From assembly GCA_964538355.1 (NCBI GenBank), contig CAZIFC010000004.1, positions 92,142-156,141 of the forward strand: DNA of 64,000 nt. Reading direction: 5' to 3'. Below the pieces are notes generated by a model. That model saw only the letters and a program-made list of their open reading frames with translations, did no database searches and was not told the origin of the DNA. A program made the position numbers and the translations under genes. This stretch comes from Bilophila sp964538355. Lineage in GTDB: Bacteria > Desulfobacterota > Desulfovibrionia > Desulfovibrionales > Desulfovibrionaceae. This document shows, in pieces, positions 16,338-25,385 of this stretch (the stretch's first letter is position 1; each line of letters opens with the position of its first letter).

Positions 16338-17323
16338 GCACGCCGCACACGATCAGGGGACGGCTTGCGCCAAGCCCCACCGGATTCCTGCACCTCGGCA
16401 ACGCATGGGCGTTCCTGCTCGCATGGCTGGCCTGCCGCTCCAGAAACGGGAAACTGGTTCTCCGCATGGAAGACATCGATCCCGACCGCTCCCGCCCCGC
16501 CTATGCCGAAGCGATCATTCGGGATCTGCACTGGCTCGGGCTGGACTGGGACGAAGGGCCGGATGCGGGGGGAGCTTTCGGGCCGTATGTGCAAAGCTCC
16601 CGCATGGCCCTCTATGCCCAAGCTCTGGAACGGCTGGCGGCGGGCGGGCACACCTACCCCTGCTACTGCACGCGCAAGGAGCTGCGTACGCTGGCGGGTG
16701 CTCCGCATGTCGGCGATGCCGGAGCCGCCTATCCCGGAACCTGCCGCAACCTTTCCCCGGAACGCCGGGCGGAGCTGGAGTCCGCCGGACGCCGCCCCTG
16801 CCTGCGCCTGCGCTGCCCAGCCGGAACCTATACCTTTGAGGATGCCCTGTCCGGCCCGCTGTCCATGACCCTCGAAGACTGCGGGGGAGATTTCGCCCTG
16901 CGCCGCTCTGACGGGGTTATCGCCTATCAGCTTGCCGTGGTTGTCGATGACGGGGAAATGGGTATCACGCAGGTGGTGCGCGGGGACGATCTGCTCGTGT
17001 CCACACCGCGCCAGCTTGCCCTGCTGGATCTGCTGGGCTATCCCCGCCCCGAATACATGCACCTGCCCTTGCTCTGCGATGCCGAAGGCGAACGCCTTGC
17101 CAAACGCCATGCCGGGCTGACGCTGGCCGAACTGCGCGATGCGGGCGTCTCGCCGGCTTCGGCAGTGGGCTATCTCGCCGCCAGGGCAGGGCTGCGGGAA
17201 CGTGCCGCGCCGCTCTCTCCGCAGGAGCTGCTTCCGAATTTCGATCCCGCAACCCTCCGCACCCTCCCCCGCCGCATCCGCATCGAACACGACACGGCCT
17301 CCCGGCTCAAGGCCCTCTGCTGA
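16334..17323 (+). CDS. gluQ: Glutamyl-Q tRNA(Asp) synthetase
   Basis: GluQRS is a shortened glutamyl-tRNA synthetase that attaches glutamate to queuosine in the anticodon of tRNA-Asp. The 329 residues begin with RLAPSPTGFLHLGNAWAF, containing the HIGH-type motif, then RMEDIDPDRSRPAY and DWDEGPD. The zinc cluster CYCTRKEL with the later YPGTC is present, and the KMSKS equivalent is RLAKRHAGLTL. There is no anticodon-binding domain, which separates it from GltX. The ATG at 16334 overlaps the EamA gene stop. Queuosine genes are not nearby. Confidence 0.92.
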   Translation: MSTPHTIRGRLAPSPTGFLHLGNAWAFLLAWLACRSRNGKLVLRMEDIDPDRSRPAYAEAIIRDLHWLGLDWDEGPDAGGAFGPYVQSSRMALYAQALERLAAGGHTYPCYCTRKELRTLAGAPHVGDAGAAYPGTCRNLSPERRAELESAGRRPCLRLRCPAGTYTFEDALSGPLSMTLEDCGGDFALRRSDGVIAYQLAVVVDDGEMGITQVVRGDDLLVSTPRQLALLDLLGYPRPEYMHLPLLCDAEGERLAKRHAGLTLAELRDAGVSPASAVGYLAARAGLRERAAPLSPQELLPNFDPATLRTLPRRIRIEHDTASRLKALC

Positions 17324-17463
17324 GCAGCCGAAAGGTCTTTATTGTCGCGTCGCAACGCGCTCTTGTTGCGTCTTCGGGGAAGGAATGCTACGTTCCGAAG
17401 CGTTGTCTTGCCGCACTGACCAGTGCCTTTATTCAGGCTTCCAACGCAAGGAAGGTTCCCTTC

Positions 17464-17865
17464 ATGGCTGTATGTGACGTCTTTACCCCCGAGTGTCTGA
17501 GCAACCTTTTCCCTCCCCAGCGGACTGACGACTTTTTCGATGCGCTGTTCGGTGACGCGGAAGAGGGAGCCTACGATATCCGCCTTGCCGTCGATCACGA
17601 AGAAAGCGACGAAGGCGAACTGCATTTTTATTTCGAGCTTCATCAGCGGGCCGGACGCTGCCTTGTGTGCAGCCTGACCTATGGCCTGCCGCAGGTTTTC
17701 GAACGCCATCCGATCATCAATCTCAAGGGCCTTGTCGGCGATATCGCCCAACACGCCGGATGGGAACTCGACGACGTCTGGTGGCGGATCGGAACGACGG
17801 AAAGCATTTCCAGCGCGTTTCACCGTATCCCGCTGGTGATGATCCAAAATAAAGGAAAGAAATAG
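17464..17865 (+). CDS. Conserved hypothetical protein, 133 residues
   Basis: I do not recognise a characterised family. The protein is soluble and acidic, with no signal or membrane segment. It has LFPPQRTDDFFDALFGDAEEGAYDIRL at the start and GWELDDVWWRIGT near the end. The gene is preceded by AAGGAAGG and followed two bases later by the DUF1786-like gene, so the pair is co-transcribed. Similar small proteins seem common in Desulfovibrio, but that is recollection and untested here. Confidence 0.65.
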   Translation: MAVCDVFTPECLSNLFPPQRTDDFFDALFGDAEEGAYDIRLAVDHEESDEGELHFYFELHQRAGRCLVCSLTYGLPQVFERHPIINLKGLVGDIAQHAGWELDDVWWRIGTTESISSAFHRIPLVMIQNKGKK

Positions 17866-17867
17866 CC

Positions 17868-18956
17868 ATGACTGAACTTGCCGCGACCGACGGGTCCGGG
17901 AGTGCCGTTGCGCGCCTGCTCGACAAGACCGGGCCGATCCTGAGCCTCGATATCGGCAGCGGGACACAGGATGCCTTGCTGGCCCTGCCCGGCGAACGCG
18001 CCGAGAACTGGCCGCGCTTCGTCTTGCCCGCACCCGCACTCGGCATCGCCGCCGCCATCCGCCGCCATTCCGCCGAAGGACGCCCCGTCTGGCTGTACGG
18101 GAACAACATGGGCGGAGGCTTTGCCGCCGCCATTCAGGAACAGGCCGCGGCAGGTCTGGCTCCCGCCGCCTCCCCAGAAGCGGCCCTTGCCCTGCATGAC
18201 AACCCCGAGCGTGTCAGGGCGCAAGGGGTCGATATCGTTTCCGCCTGCCCGCGCGGTTACGCCGCCGTACCGCTCTCGGACTACGATCCCGGCTTCTGGA
18301 ACGGCCTGCTCCGTGCCTCCGGCCTGCCGGTCCCGGCCCTTGTCGTCGCTGCCGTGCAGGATCACGGACACCACCCGGCGGAAGGCAACCGCGTCGGACG
18401 CTTCAACCTCTGGCGCGCCCTGCTTGCCGAAACGCAGGGCGACCCGGCCCGCTGGATCTACGACACGCCGCCTGCCCCCTGCACCCGGCTTCAGGCCCTT
18501 CAGTCCCGCACGGGCGGCCCGGTGGCGGATACCGCAGCCGCGGCCGTACTCGGCGCACTGGCCGCGCCGGAAGTCGCCAGACGCAGCCGTCGGCAGGGTG
18601 TGACCGTCGTCAATGTCGGCAACAGCCATGTTGCGGCCTTTCTTGTCTTTCGGGGGCGCATCCTTGGTGTCTACGAGCACCATACCGGTATGCTGGATAC
18701 GGATTCCCTGCTGTTTGATCTCAAGGAATTCGGCTTTGGCTGGCTGCCCGACGAACAGGTTCGGGCCAAGGGCGGGCACGGCTGCGCGTTCCTTGCGCCG
18801 CTCCCTCCCGAAGCGGAAGGCTTTGCGCCGATTTTCGCGGTGGGGCCACGCAGGGACATGTTGCAGGGACACGCCCAGTTCATCGCTCCGCACGGAGACA
18901 TGATGATCGCGGGCTGCCACGGCCTGTTGCACGGGCTTGCCCTGCGCGGAGAATAG
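17868..18956 (+). CDS. DUF1786-like protein with ASKHA-type phosphate-binding fold
   Basis: The 362-residue protein has two motifs that suggest an actin/hexokinase/acetate-kinase fold: ILSLDIGSGTQDALLA at residues 24-39 (phosphate 1 loop) and VTVVNVGNSHVAAFLVFRGRILGVYEHHTG in the C-terminal half (phosphate 2 loop). This matches what I know of DUF1786, sometimes annotated as a pyruvate formate-lyase activating enzyme without evidence. There is no radical SAM cysteine motif here, so that label should not be used. The substrate is unknown. It is coupled to the small gene before it. Confidence 0.6.
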   Translation: MTELAATDGSGSAVARLLDKTGPILSLDIGSGTQDALLALPGERAENWPRFVLPAPALGIAAAIRRHSAEGRPVWLYGNNMGGGFAAAIQEQAAAGLAPAASPEAALALHDNPERVRAQGVDIVSACPRGYAAVPLSDYDPGFWNGLLRASGLPVPALVVAAVQDHGHHPAEGNRVGRFNLWRALLAETQGDPARWIYDTPPAPCTRLQALQSRTGGPVADTAAAAVLGALAAPEVARRSRRQGVTVVNVGNSHVAAFLVFRGRILGVYEHHTGMLDTDSLLFDLKEFGFGWLPDEQVRAKGGHGCAFLAPLPPEAEGFAPIFAVGPRRDMLQGHAQFIAPHGDMMIAGCHGLLHGLALRGE

Positions 18957-18969
18957 ATACGCATGGAAA

Positions 18970-19009
18970 GGGGGAGGATGAACCTTGTTCGGACAGGTTC
19001 TTCTCCCCC
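18970..19009 (+). terminator. Hairpin after the DUF1786-like gene
   Basis: GGGGGAGGATGAACCT and AGGTTCTTCTCCCCC pair with a small internal mismatch around GTTCGGAC. It lies 13 bases after the stop. No T run follows, so it may be a weak or Rho-dependent end. Confidence 0.45.
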
Positions 19010-19131
19010 GCTTCCTTCTCTGCCGGACTCCTGTCGGACACCCGGCGGACGAAGGCCGCGCGGCGGAACCCCCTCTCCAGGGCGTGTTTCCGGAAAGCGT
19101 GTAACCGTTTTCAAACGATACGGACAGAACG

Positions 19132-20430
19132 ATGGAGTACTTTGACATTGCCGAGACATGGGACAGAGCCACGCTGGACGCCGTTCAGCTGACCCGCCTG
19201 AAAACGACCATCCAGCAAGCGGCGCGCACGCCCTTCTATGCCGCGCGTCTTGCCGAGGCCGGACTCTCTGCCGACAGCCTGCGTTCCCTTGAGGATTTCC
19301 GGCGGCTGCCCTTTACCAGCAAGGACGATCTCCGCACCCAGTATCCGTATGGACTTGCTGCGGTTCCGCATTCCGAATTCGTACGCATGCACTGTTCCAG
19401 CGGCACGACCGGAACCCCCGTCGCCATCTGCTACACCCAGTCAGACATCAACAGCTGGGCCGATCTCATGGCCCGCTGCCTGCACATGGCCGGCGTCCGC
19501 AAGAACGACGTATTTCAGAACATGTCCGGCTACGGCCTGTTCACCGGCGGTCTGGGCATCCATTACGGCGCGGAACGTCTGGGCTGCATGACCATTCCGG
19601 CCGGGGCGGGCAACTCCAAGCGTCAGCTCAAGCTGGTGAAGGACTTTGGAACCACCGTGGCCCACATCCTGCCCTCCTACGCGCTCCATCTCGGCACAAC
19701 GCTGCAGGAGGAAGGGGAAGATCCCACCGCCCTCAGCCTCCGTATCGCCTGCGTCGGCGCAGAGCCGTACACCGAGGCAACCCGCCGCCGCATCGAAGCA
19801 ATGTTCGATATGAAGGTCTACAACTCCTACGGGCTGTCCGAAATGAACGGTCCCGGCGTCGCCTTCGAATGCCAGCATCAGAACGGCCTGCACCTCTGGG
19901 AAGACGCCTATCTGATGGAAATCATCGATCCGAAGACCGGGGAGCTGCTTCCTGACGGCGAAGTGGGCGAGCTGGTGCTCACCACCCTGTGCCGCCACGG
20001 GATGCCCTTCCTGCGCTACCGTACCCGCGACCTGACCCGCATCATCCCCGGGGACTGCCCCTGCGGACGCAAGCACCGCCGCATCGACCGCATCCTCGGA
20101 CGCTCCGACGACATGATCATCGTCAAGGGCGTGAACATCTATCCCATGCAGGTCGAACGCGTGCTCATGGACTACCATGAGGTAGGCCAGAACTACCTCA
20201 TCGTGCTCGAACGCGACGGACTCAAGGATACCATGAAGGTGCAGGTGGAAATCCGCGAGGAAAGCTTTGTGGAAGACATGCGCGTATTGCGGGGCCTTCA
20301 GGATACCATCGCCCGCGCCCTCAAGGACGAGATCCTCATCACGCCCAAGGTGGAGCTGGTGCAGCACAATTCCCTGCCCCGCACCGAAGGCAAGGCGCAG
20401 CGCGTCATCGACAATCGCGAGAAAAACTAG
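19132..20430 (+). CDS. paaK: Phenylacetate-CoA ligase family protein
   Basis: This AMP-forming CoA ligase has 432 residues, the size of PaaK. Motifs include FTSKDDLRTQYPYGL, the P-loop HCSSGTTGTPVAI, YNSYGLSEMNGPGVAFEC, and the hinge region GRSDDMIIVKGVNIYPMQVE. PaaK makes phenylacetyl-CoA; in anaerobes related enzymes serve degradation of aromatic amino acids, indolepyruvate oxidation products, or other aryl acids. No paa catabolic genes are adjacent, so the true substrate is open. It is a single gene with a strong terminator after it. Confidence 0.88.
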   Translation: MEYFDIAETWDRATLDAVQLTRLKTTIQQAARTPFYAARLAEAGLSADSLRSLEDFRRLPFTSKDDLRTQYPYGLAAVPHSEFVRMHCSSGTTGTPVAICYTQSDINSWADLMARCLHMAGVRKNDVFQNMSGYGLFTGGLGIHYGAERLGCMTIPAGAGNSKRQLKLVKDFGTTVAHILPSYALHLGTTLQEEGEDPTALSLRIACVGAEPYTEATRRRIEAMFDMKVYNSYGLSEMNGPGVAFECQHQNGLHLWEDAYLMEIIDPKTGELLPDGEVGELVLTTLCRHGMPFLRYRTRDLTRIIPGDCPCGRKHRRIDRILGRSDDMIIVKGVNIYPMQVERVLMDYHEVGQNYLIVLERDGLKDTMKVQVEIREESFVEDMRVLRGLQDTIARALKDEILITPKVELVQHNSLPRTEGKAQRVIDNREKN

Positions 20431-20485
20431 CCCGAGCGCAGGCCGGGAAAACGATACCGGCCCGGAAAAAAACACAAGTTAGCAC

Positions 20486-20523
20486 AAACAGCCTCCCCTG
20501 CCACGCGGCAGAGGAGGCTGTTT
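20486..20523. terminator. Bidirectional terminator between paaK and clpV
   Basis: AAACAGCCTCC pairs with GGAGGCTGTTT, with CTGCC and GGCAG nested inside around an ACGC loop. T residues follow on both strands. It separates the converging paaK and T6SS transcripts. Confidence 0.85.
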
Positions 20524-20551
20524 GTATGGCGGCAAGAAAAAACGCCGACCG

Positions 20552-23305
20552 CTAGTCCTCGCTGAAGGTCACGGTAAAGGCTCCCGCGGGAGAGACGTCA
20601 AGCGTCACCGATGCGGGCATGGTTTCACCGTTCATGCGGTTCAGGATTTCCCGGGCCAGATGGGGAAGGACGGCCCCGGAAAGCACCGCATCGATATTGC
20701 GGGCACCGGTTTCCACTTCCGTGCAGCGTGCCGCGATGTTCTCGGGGACGGCCTCCGTCCAGTTCATGGCAATGCCGGAATTGCTGAACATCCGCCGTTT
20801 CAGCTGTTCGAGCTTCAGCAGCGTGATGCGGTTCAGAGCCTCAGTGTTCAGGCTGACATACGGGACTATCCGCATCCGGGCCAACAACGCGGGCTGGAAA
20901 TGCTGCGACAGCAGGGGACGGATGGCGGCCCCCACCTCGGTGGTGTCGGAGATCGTCCCTTCTGCGGTCATGCGCTGGATAATGTCGGAACCAAGGTTTG
21001 AAGTAAGCAGTATCAGCGTATTGCGGAAGCTCACCTCGACACCTTCGCCATCCGTCAGCGTTCCCTTGTCAAAGACCTGATAGAAAAGCTGCATCACGTC
21101 GAGATGCGCCTTCTCCACCTCGTCGAGCAGGACAACGGAGTACGGCTTGCGGCGCACGGCCTCCGTAAGAAGCCCGCCTTCGCCATATCCCACATAGCCG
21201 GGAGGAGAACCCACCAGCCGGGACACGGTGTGCTTTTCCTGAAACTCGCTCATGTTCACGGTCACGACATTGCGTTCATCGCCAAAGAGCACATCCGCCA
21301 GAGCCAGCCCGGTTTCCGTCTTGCCGACTCCGGAAGGCCCGACCAGCAGAAACACGCCCAGCGGCTGGGAAGGCGAACGCAAGCCGGCCTTGCCCATCTG
21401 AATGCCTTCCGCAATGGCGGAAAGTGCGGCATCCTGCCCCTGAATCCGCTCCTGAATCAGCGTTTCCAGACGGGCAACCGTGCTGGCCTGATCCCGGGCC
21501 ATCTTGCCCACGGGGATCCCCGTCCAGTCGGAAACGACCCGCGCCACCGTATCCGGGGTGACTTCCACGCTCAACAGGCCATCTTTGCCTTGCAGGGCCT
21601 CAAACGCTGCGCGGGCCTTGTCGAGACGAAGCTGGGCAGATTCCAGCGAAGCCTCAGGCTCTTCCGGCAACCCTTCTTCCCTTTCCGGCTCAGGCGCAGG
21701 AACCGGTTCCGCCTGTTCCGCCTCTTCCGCCTTATTTGCCGCATCCGGCGCATCCGCCGCATCCGGCACACGATCTCTTTCAGCCTTTCGCGCGGCTACG
21801 AGGGCTTCCCGAGCTTCAATAAGAGTATTGGCGGCTTCCCGCTCCGCTTCCCATTGGGCGAGAAGCGCGGCGGCCTCTTCTTCCTGGGCGGCGATGTCTG
21901 CATCCAGCGTCTCGAAACGGGCCGGATCTATGGGCAGGCCATTGTCGCGGTCGCGTTCCAATGCCTTCTTTTCACGCTGCAACGCCTGAATGCTGCGGCG
22001 GCAATCTTCAAGAGGCGCGGGGGTCGAGGCCAGCCCAACCTTCACTCGCGCACAGGCCGTATCCAGCAAATCCACGGCCTTGTCGGGCAAGAAACGGCCT
22101 GTGATGTATTTTCCCGCCAGCTCCGCCGCGGCGACAAGCGCATCATCGCGAACAAGGACATGGTGGTTTTTTTCATAGCTTTCGCGCAGGCCGCGCAAAA
22201 TCAGGGTGGTCGTGTCCACCGAAGGCTCGTCAAGTTTCACCAGCTGGAACCGACGCGCAAGGGCCGCATCTTTCTCGAAATATTTTTTGTATTCCTTCCA
22301 CGTCGTCGCCGCGCAGGTACGGATTTCGCCACGGGCAAGGGCCGGCTTCATGAGGTTGGCAGCGTCACTCCCGCCGGACTGCCCTCCTGCGCCGACAAGA
22401 AGGTGGGCTTCGTCAATAAAGAGGATAATCGGCTCTTCCGAAGTTTTGATCTCATCCAGAACGCCCTTGAGACGCCGCTCGAATTCACCCTTGACCGAGG
22501 CTCCCGCCTCCAGCAGGCCCATATCAAGGCCCAGCAGGGTAACGCCGCGCAAGGTATCCGGGACATCGCCCTCTACGATACGCAGGGCAAGGCCTTCCAT
22601 GACCGCCGTTTTCCCCACGCCCGGTTCGCCCACCAGAATGGGATTGTTCTTCCTGCGCCTTGCAAGGATATCAACCATCTGGCGGATCTCGGCGTCGCGC
22701 CCGAAGACGGGGTCCAGCTTCCCCGACCGGGCCTTGGCTGAAAAGTCTTCACAAAACCGTTCAATGAAACGCTCCGCTCCAGCCTCCCGCACCCCGGAGA
22801 GCGGCTTGGCGTCGGAACTCGCGGCCGTGTTCTCATCAGAATCTTTGGTAATGGCCGCAAAACGCTGCTGGAGCGTTTCCCGGTTCACGCAAGCCAGCAG
22901 GGACGCATAGTTGCCCTGTGCGTAGAAGGAGGGACGGCGCAGGAAGGCAAGCAGTAGAGAGCCGGTCCGAATGCGCGTGGTGCCAAGATCCACGGAGGCG
23001 ACCAGCCAGGCGGCCTCAAGCAGCTCTTGCAGGACAGGCGAAAACACAGGCCGCCCCGAATTGCCGCTGCGGAACGTTTCCAGTGCGGCATTCAATTCTT
23101 TCCGCAGGCGATCAAGATCGCACCCTGCATCCTTGAGGATGATCCCGATATCCGCATGGGCCATGTCCAGGGCCGCGAGAAGGCAATGCTCTACGGTAAC
23201 CTCGTATTGGCCATGATTCACGGTCAGCCCTGCGGCTCCGTGCAGCATCTGGACGCAGGCCGCATTACACTTTTCAATCAGTGCCTTTATTTCCACTCCA
23301 ACCAT
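20552..23305 (-). CDS. clpV: T6SS sheath-recycling ATPase ClpV (TssH)
   Basis: ClpV unfolds contracted VipA/VipB sheaths for reuse. The 917 residues have an N domain (about 1-160), a first AAA module with ILVGEPGVGKTAVMEGLAL and LFIDEAHLLVGAGGQSGGSDAANLMKP (the 20-residue part of each is diagnostic), a coiled middle domain, and a second module with FLLVGPSGVGKTETGLALA and VVLLDEVEKAHLDV. An Ala/Glu/Pro-rich stretch of about 45 residues interrupts the middle domain near residues 510-555. It is the last gene of the T6SS locus, 80 bases after hcp. Confidence 0.95.
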   Translation of the reverse strand: MVGVEIKALIEKCNAACVQMLHGAAGLTVNHGQYEVTVEHCLLAALDMAHADIGIILKDAGCDLDRLRKELNAALETFRSGNSGRPVFSPVLQELLEAAWLVASVDLGTTRIRTGSLLLAFLRRPSFYAQGNYASLLACVNRETLQQRFAAITKDSDENTAASSDAKPLSGVREAGAERFIERFCEDFSAKARSGKLDPVFGRDAEIRQMVDILARRRKNNPILVGEPGVGKTAVMEGLALRIVEGDVPDTLRGVTLLGLDMGLLEAGASVKGEFERRLKGVLDEIKTSEEPIILFIDEAHLLVGAGGQSGGSDAANLMKPALARGEIRTCAATTWKEYKKYFEKDAALARRFQLVKLDEPSVDTTTLILRGLRESYEKNHHVLVRDDALVAAAELAGKYITGRFLPDKAVDLLDTACARVKVGLASTPAPLEDCRRSIQALQREKKALERDRDNGLPIDPARFETLDADIAAQEEEAAALLAQWEAEREAANTLIEAREALVAARKAERDRVPDAADAPDAANKAEEAEQAEPVPAPEPEREEGLPEEPEASLESAQLRLDKARAAFEALQGKDGLLSVEVTPDTVARVVSDWTGIPVGKMARDQASTVARLETLIQERIQGQDAALSAIAEGIQMGKAGLRSPSQPLGVFLLVGPSGVGKTETGLALADVLFGDERNVVTVNMSEFQEKHTVSRLVGSPPGYVGYGEGGLLTEAVRRKPYSVVLLDEVEKAHLDVMQLFYQVFDKGTLTDGEGVEVSFRNTLILLTSNLGSDIIQRMTAEGTISDTTEVGAAIRPLLSQHFQPALLARMRIVPYVSLNTEALNRITLLKLEQLKRRMFSNSGIAMNWTEAVPENIAARCTEVETGARNIDAVLSGAVLPHLAREILNRMNGETMPASVTLDVSPAGAFTVTFSED

Positions 23306-23337
23306 GTGTGCTCTCTCCTTCGCGTCCCTGCCGCAGC

Positions 23338-23376
23338 AAAAAAGCAGAGGGGAGGCCCTGTTTCAGAAGCCTCCCC
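23338..23376 (-). terminator. Terminator-like hairpin after hcp
   Basis: On the minus strand GGGGAGGC (23369-23376) pairs with GCCTCCCC (23349-23356), and TTTTTT follows at 23338-23343. It lies between hcp and clpV and could limit read-through so that Hcp is made in excess of ClpV. Confidence 0.55.
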
Positions 23377-23385
23377 CCGAACGTA

Positions 23386-23865
23386 CTAGTTCTTCCAGTT
23401 GTCGACGTATTCGATGTTGCCGTCGTTATACGTCCACGTGATCTTGGAATAGGTGAACGAAATCTTTTCCATGTCGTGGTACGGCTTGTTCTCGGGCAGG
23501 AACGTCGTCGGCGTGGACTTGTTCACGCTTACGATGATGGCTTCTTCCAGCTTGATGGTAAAATACTTTTCTTCAGTGCCATCCGCCTTGATCCGATAGT
23601 GATCCAGCGTCACGGTGCACTGTTCGCCGGTGCAGCAGGCCTTGTAGAGCTTGGGGGTCGCACAGTCGAGATGCTTTTCGACCGTGAAGGGATGGTGAAT
23701 GCGCTGTCCGGTGGGGAGTCCGGTGTGGGTATCCTTGGGGATTTCCACATCGTGCTCAACCGAGTAGATCAGCATCTTGTCCTTCTTGTCCCCACCCTGC
23801 GGGCAATCGCCCTTGATTTCGCCCTGCGAGGTCCCTTCCACCTTGAGATATGCAGTCAATGCCAT
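23386..23865 (-). CDS. hcp: T6SS tube protein Hcp (TssD)
   Basis: Hcp hexamers stack to form the inner tube of the T6SS and carry small effectors. The 159 residues begin MALTAYLKVEGTSQGEIKGDC and contain IYSVEHDVEIP, PTGQRIHHPFTVEKHLD and the C-terminal MEKISFTYSKITWTYNDG, the usual Hcp pattern. Six cysteines are present, more than typical, including CCTGEQC near residues 85-91. The gene lies 41 bases after tssC. Confidence 0.95.
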   Translation of the reverse strand: MALTAYLKVEGTSQGEIKGDCPQGGDKKDKMLIYSVEHDVEIPKDTHTGLPTGQRIHHPFTVEKHLDCATPKLYKACCTGEQCTVTLDHYRIKADGTEEKYFTIKLEEAIIVSVNKSTPTTFLPENKPYHDMEKISFTYSKITWTYNDGNIEYVDNWKN

Positions 23866-23906
23866 GTCAACAGTCCTTTTTTAAAAGGTGCGTGATCCAG
23901 AAAGGC

Positions 23907-25385
23907 CTAGGCCTTGTCCAGCTTGCCGACCAGGGAAAGGGTAAAACTGGCTCCCATGTACTTGAAATGGGGGCGGGCGAGCAGGCCCACGGAGTACCAG
24001 CCGGGCTGTCCCGCAATGTCGCTTACCGTCACTTTTGCCATTCTCAGGGGACGGCGGCTCCGGGTTACCGGATCGGGATCGTCCATTTCCGTCACATACT
24101 GGCTGATCCACTTGTTCAGTTCGCGGTCAAGGTCATTGCGCTCTTTCCACGTTCCGATGTTTTCGCGCTGGATAACCTTGATGTAATGGGCCAGCCTGTT
24201 CATGATCATCATGTAGGGGAGCTGGAGCGACAGCTTGTAGTTCAGCTCCGCTTCCTTCCCTTCCGCCGTATTGGGGAAGACCTTGGGACGCAGACAGGAG
24301 TTTGCCGAGAAAAACGCGGCATTGTCCGCACCCTTACGCATGGTCAGGGCAATGAAGCCCTCTTCCGCCAATTCGTATTCCCGGCGTTCGGAGACAAGCA
24401 CCTGCGTCGGAATCTTGGTCTGCATCTGGCCCATGGCCTCGTAGGTGTAGACGGGGAGGTTGTCCACACTGCCGCCACCCTGAGGCCCGATGATGTTGGC
24501 ACACCAGCGGTATTTGGCAAAGCTGTCCGCCATCCGGGAAGCCATGGCAAAGGCCGTGTTTCCCCAGCAGAAGTCTTCCGTATCGTTTGCCTGCTCCACA
24601 AAGGAAAACGTCTTTGCCGGAACGGTATCAGGGCCATAGGGCACACGCAGCAGGAAGCGCGGCAGGGTCAGGCCGACATAGCGGGAATCTTCGTTTTCCC
24701 GGAATCCGCGCCACTTGGTGTACTGCGGCATCTCGAAGATGGATTTCAGATCCTTGAGATTCGGCAAATCTTCCCACGAATCCAGGCCAAAGAACGACTT
24801 GCCCGCGGAAGCGATGAACGGGGCATGGGACATGGCCGCAACGCTGGAAACGTAGTTCAGCAGCTCGATGTCCTGCGGGCCGGGGCCAAAATCGTAGTTG
24901 GCGATCATCGCGCCTACGGGCTGGCCGCCGAACTGGCCGTACTCCGCCGTGTAGATATGCTTGTAAAGGCCGGACTTGGTCACTTCCGGGGTATCTTCAA
25001 AGTCGGCAAGCAAGTCTTCTTTGGATACGTTGATATATTCAATCTTGATATTCTGACGGAAATCAGTGTGGTCGACCAAGAACTTCAGCCCGCGCCACGA
25101 ACGTTCCAGCTTCTGGAAGGACTCGTCATGCAAAATGGCATTGACCTGAGCGGAAAGCTTCGCATCCAGCTCGGCGATCATCTGATCGACGAGGCTTGCG
25201 GAAACCTTGACGTCGGGGGAGCTGCCGACCAGCTGCTTCAGGAATTCCTCAAGCCCGGTCTTCGTCGCGCTGTACCCTTCGTCCTGAGGGCGGAGCTTGC
25301 TGGCTTCAACGATTTCGTCAAGAAGAGTCAGTTCTTCCGCTTTGGGGGCGGCGGCTGCCTGGGTGCCGGCTTCTACCTCGCTCAT
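23907..25385 (-). CDS. tssC: T6SS sheath large subunit TssC (VipB)
   Basis: TssC and TssB form the contractile sheath. The 492 residues include the family core LERSWRGLKFLVDHTDF, IEYINVSKEDLLADFEDTPE, YGQFGGQPVGAMIANYDFG and the C-terminal KVTVSDIAGQPGWYSVGLLARPHFKYMGA. The ATG at 25385 overlaps the tssB stop by four bases, so both subunits are translated together. Cytoplasmic. Confidence 0.96.
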   Translation of the reverse strand: MSEVEAGTQAAAAPKAEELTLLDEIVEASKLRPQDEGYSATKTGLEEFLKQLVGSSPDVKVSASLVDQMIAELDAKLSAQVNAILHDESFQKLERSWRGLKFLVDHTDFRQNIKIEYINVSKEDLLADFEDTPEVTKSGLYKHIYTAEYGQFGGQPVGAMIANYDFGPGPQDIELLNYVSSVAAMSHAPFIASAGKSFFGLDSWEDLPNLKDLKSIFEMPQYTKWRGFRENEDSRYVGLTLPRFLLRVPYGPDTVPAKTFSFVEQANDTEDFCWGNTAFAMASRMADSFAKYRWCANIIGPQGGGSVDNLPVYTYEAMGQMQTKIPTQVLVSERREYELAEEGFIALTMRKGADNAAFFSANSCLRPKVFPNTAEGKEAELNYKLSLQLPYMMIMNRLAHYIKVIQRENIGTWKERNDLDRELNKWISQYVTEMDDPDPVTRSRRPLRMAKVTVSDIAGQPGWYSVGLLARPHFKYMGASFTLSLVGKLDKA

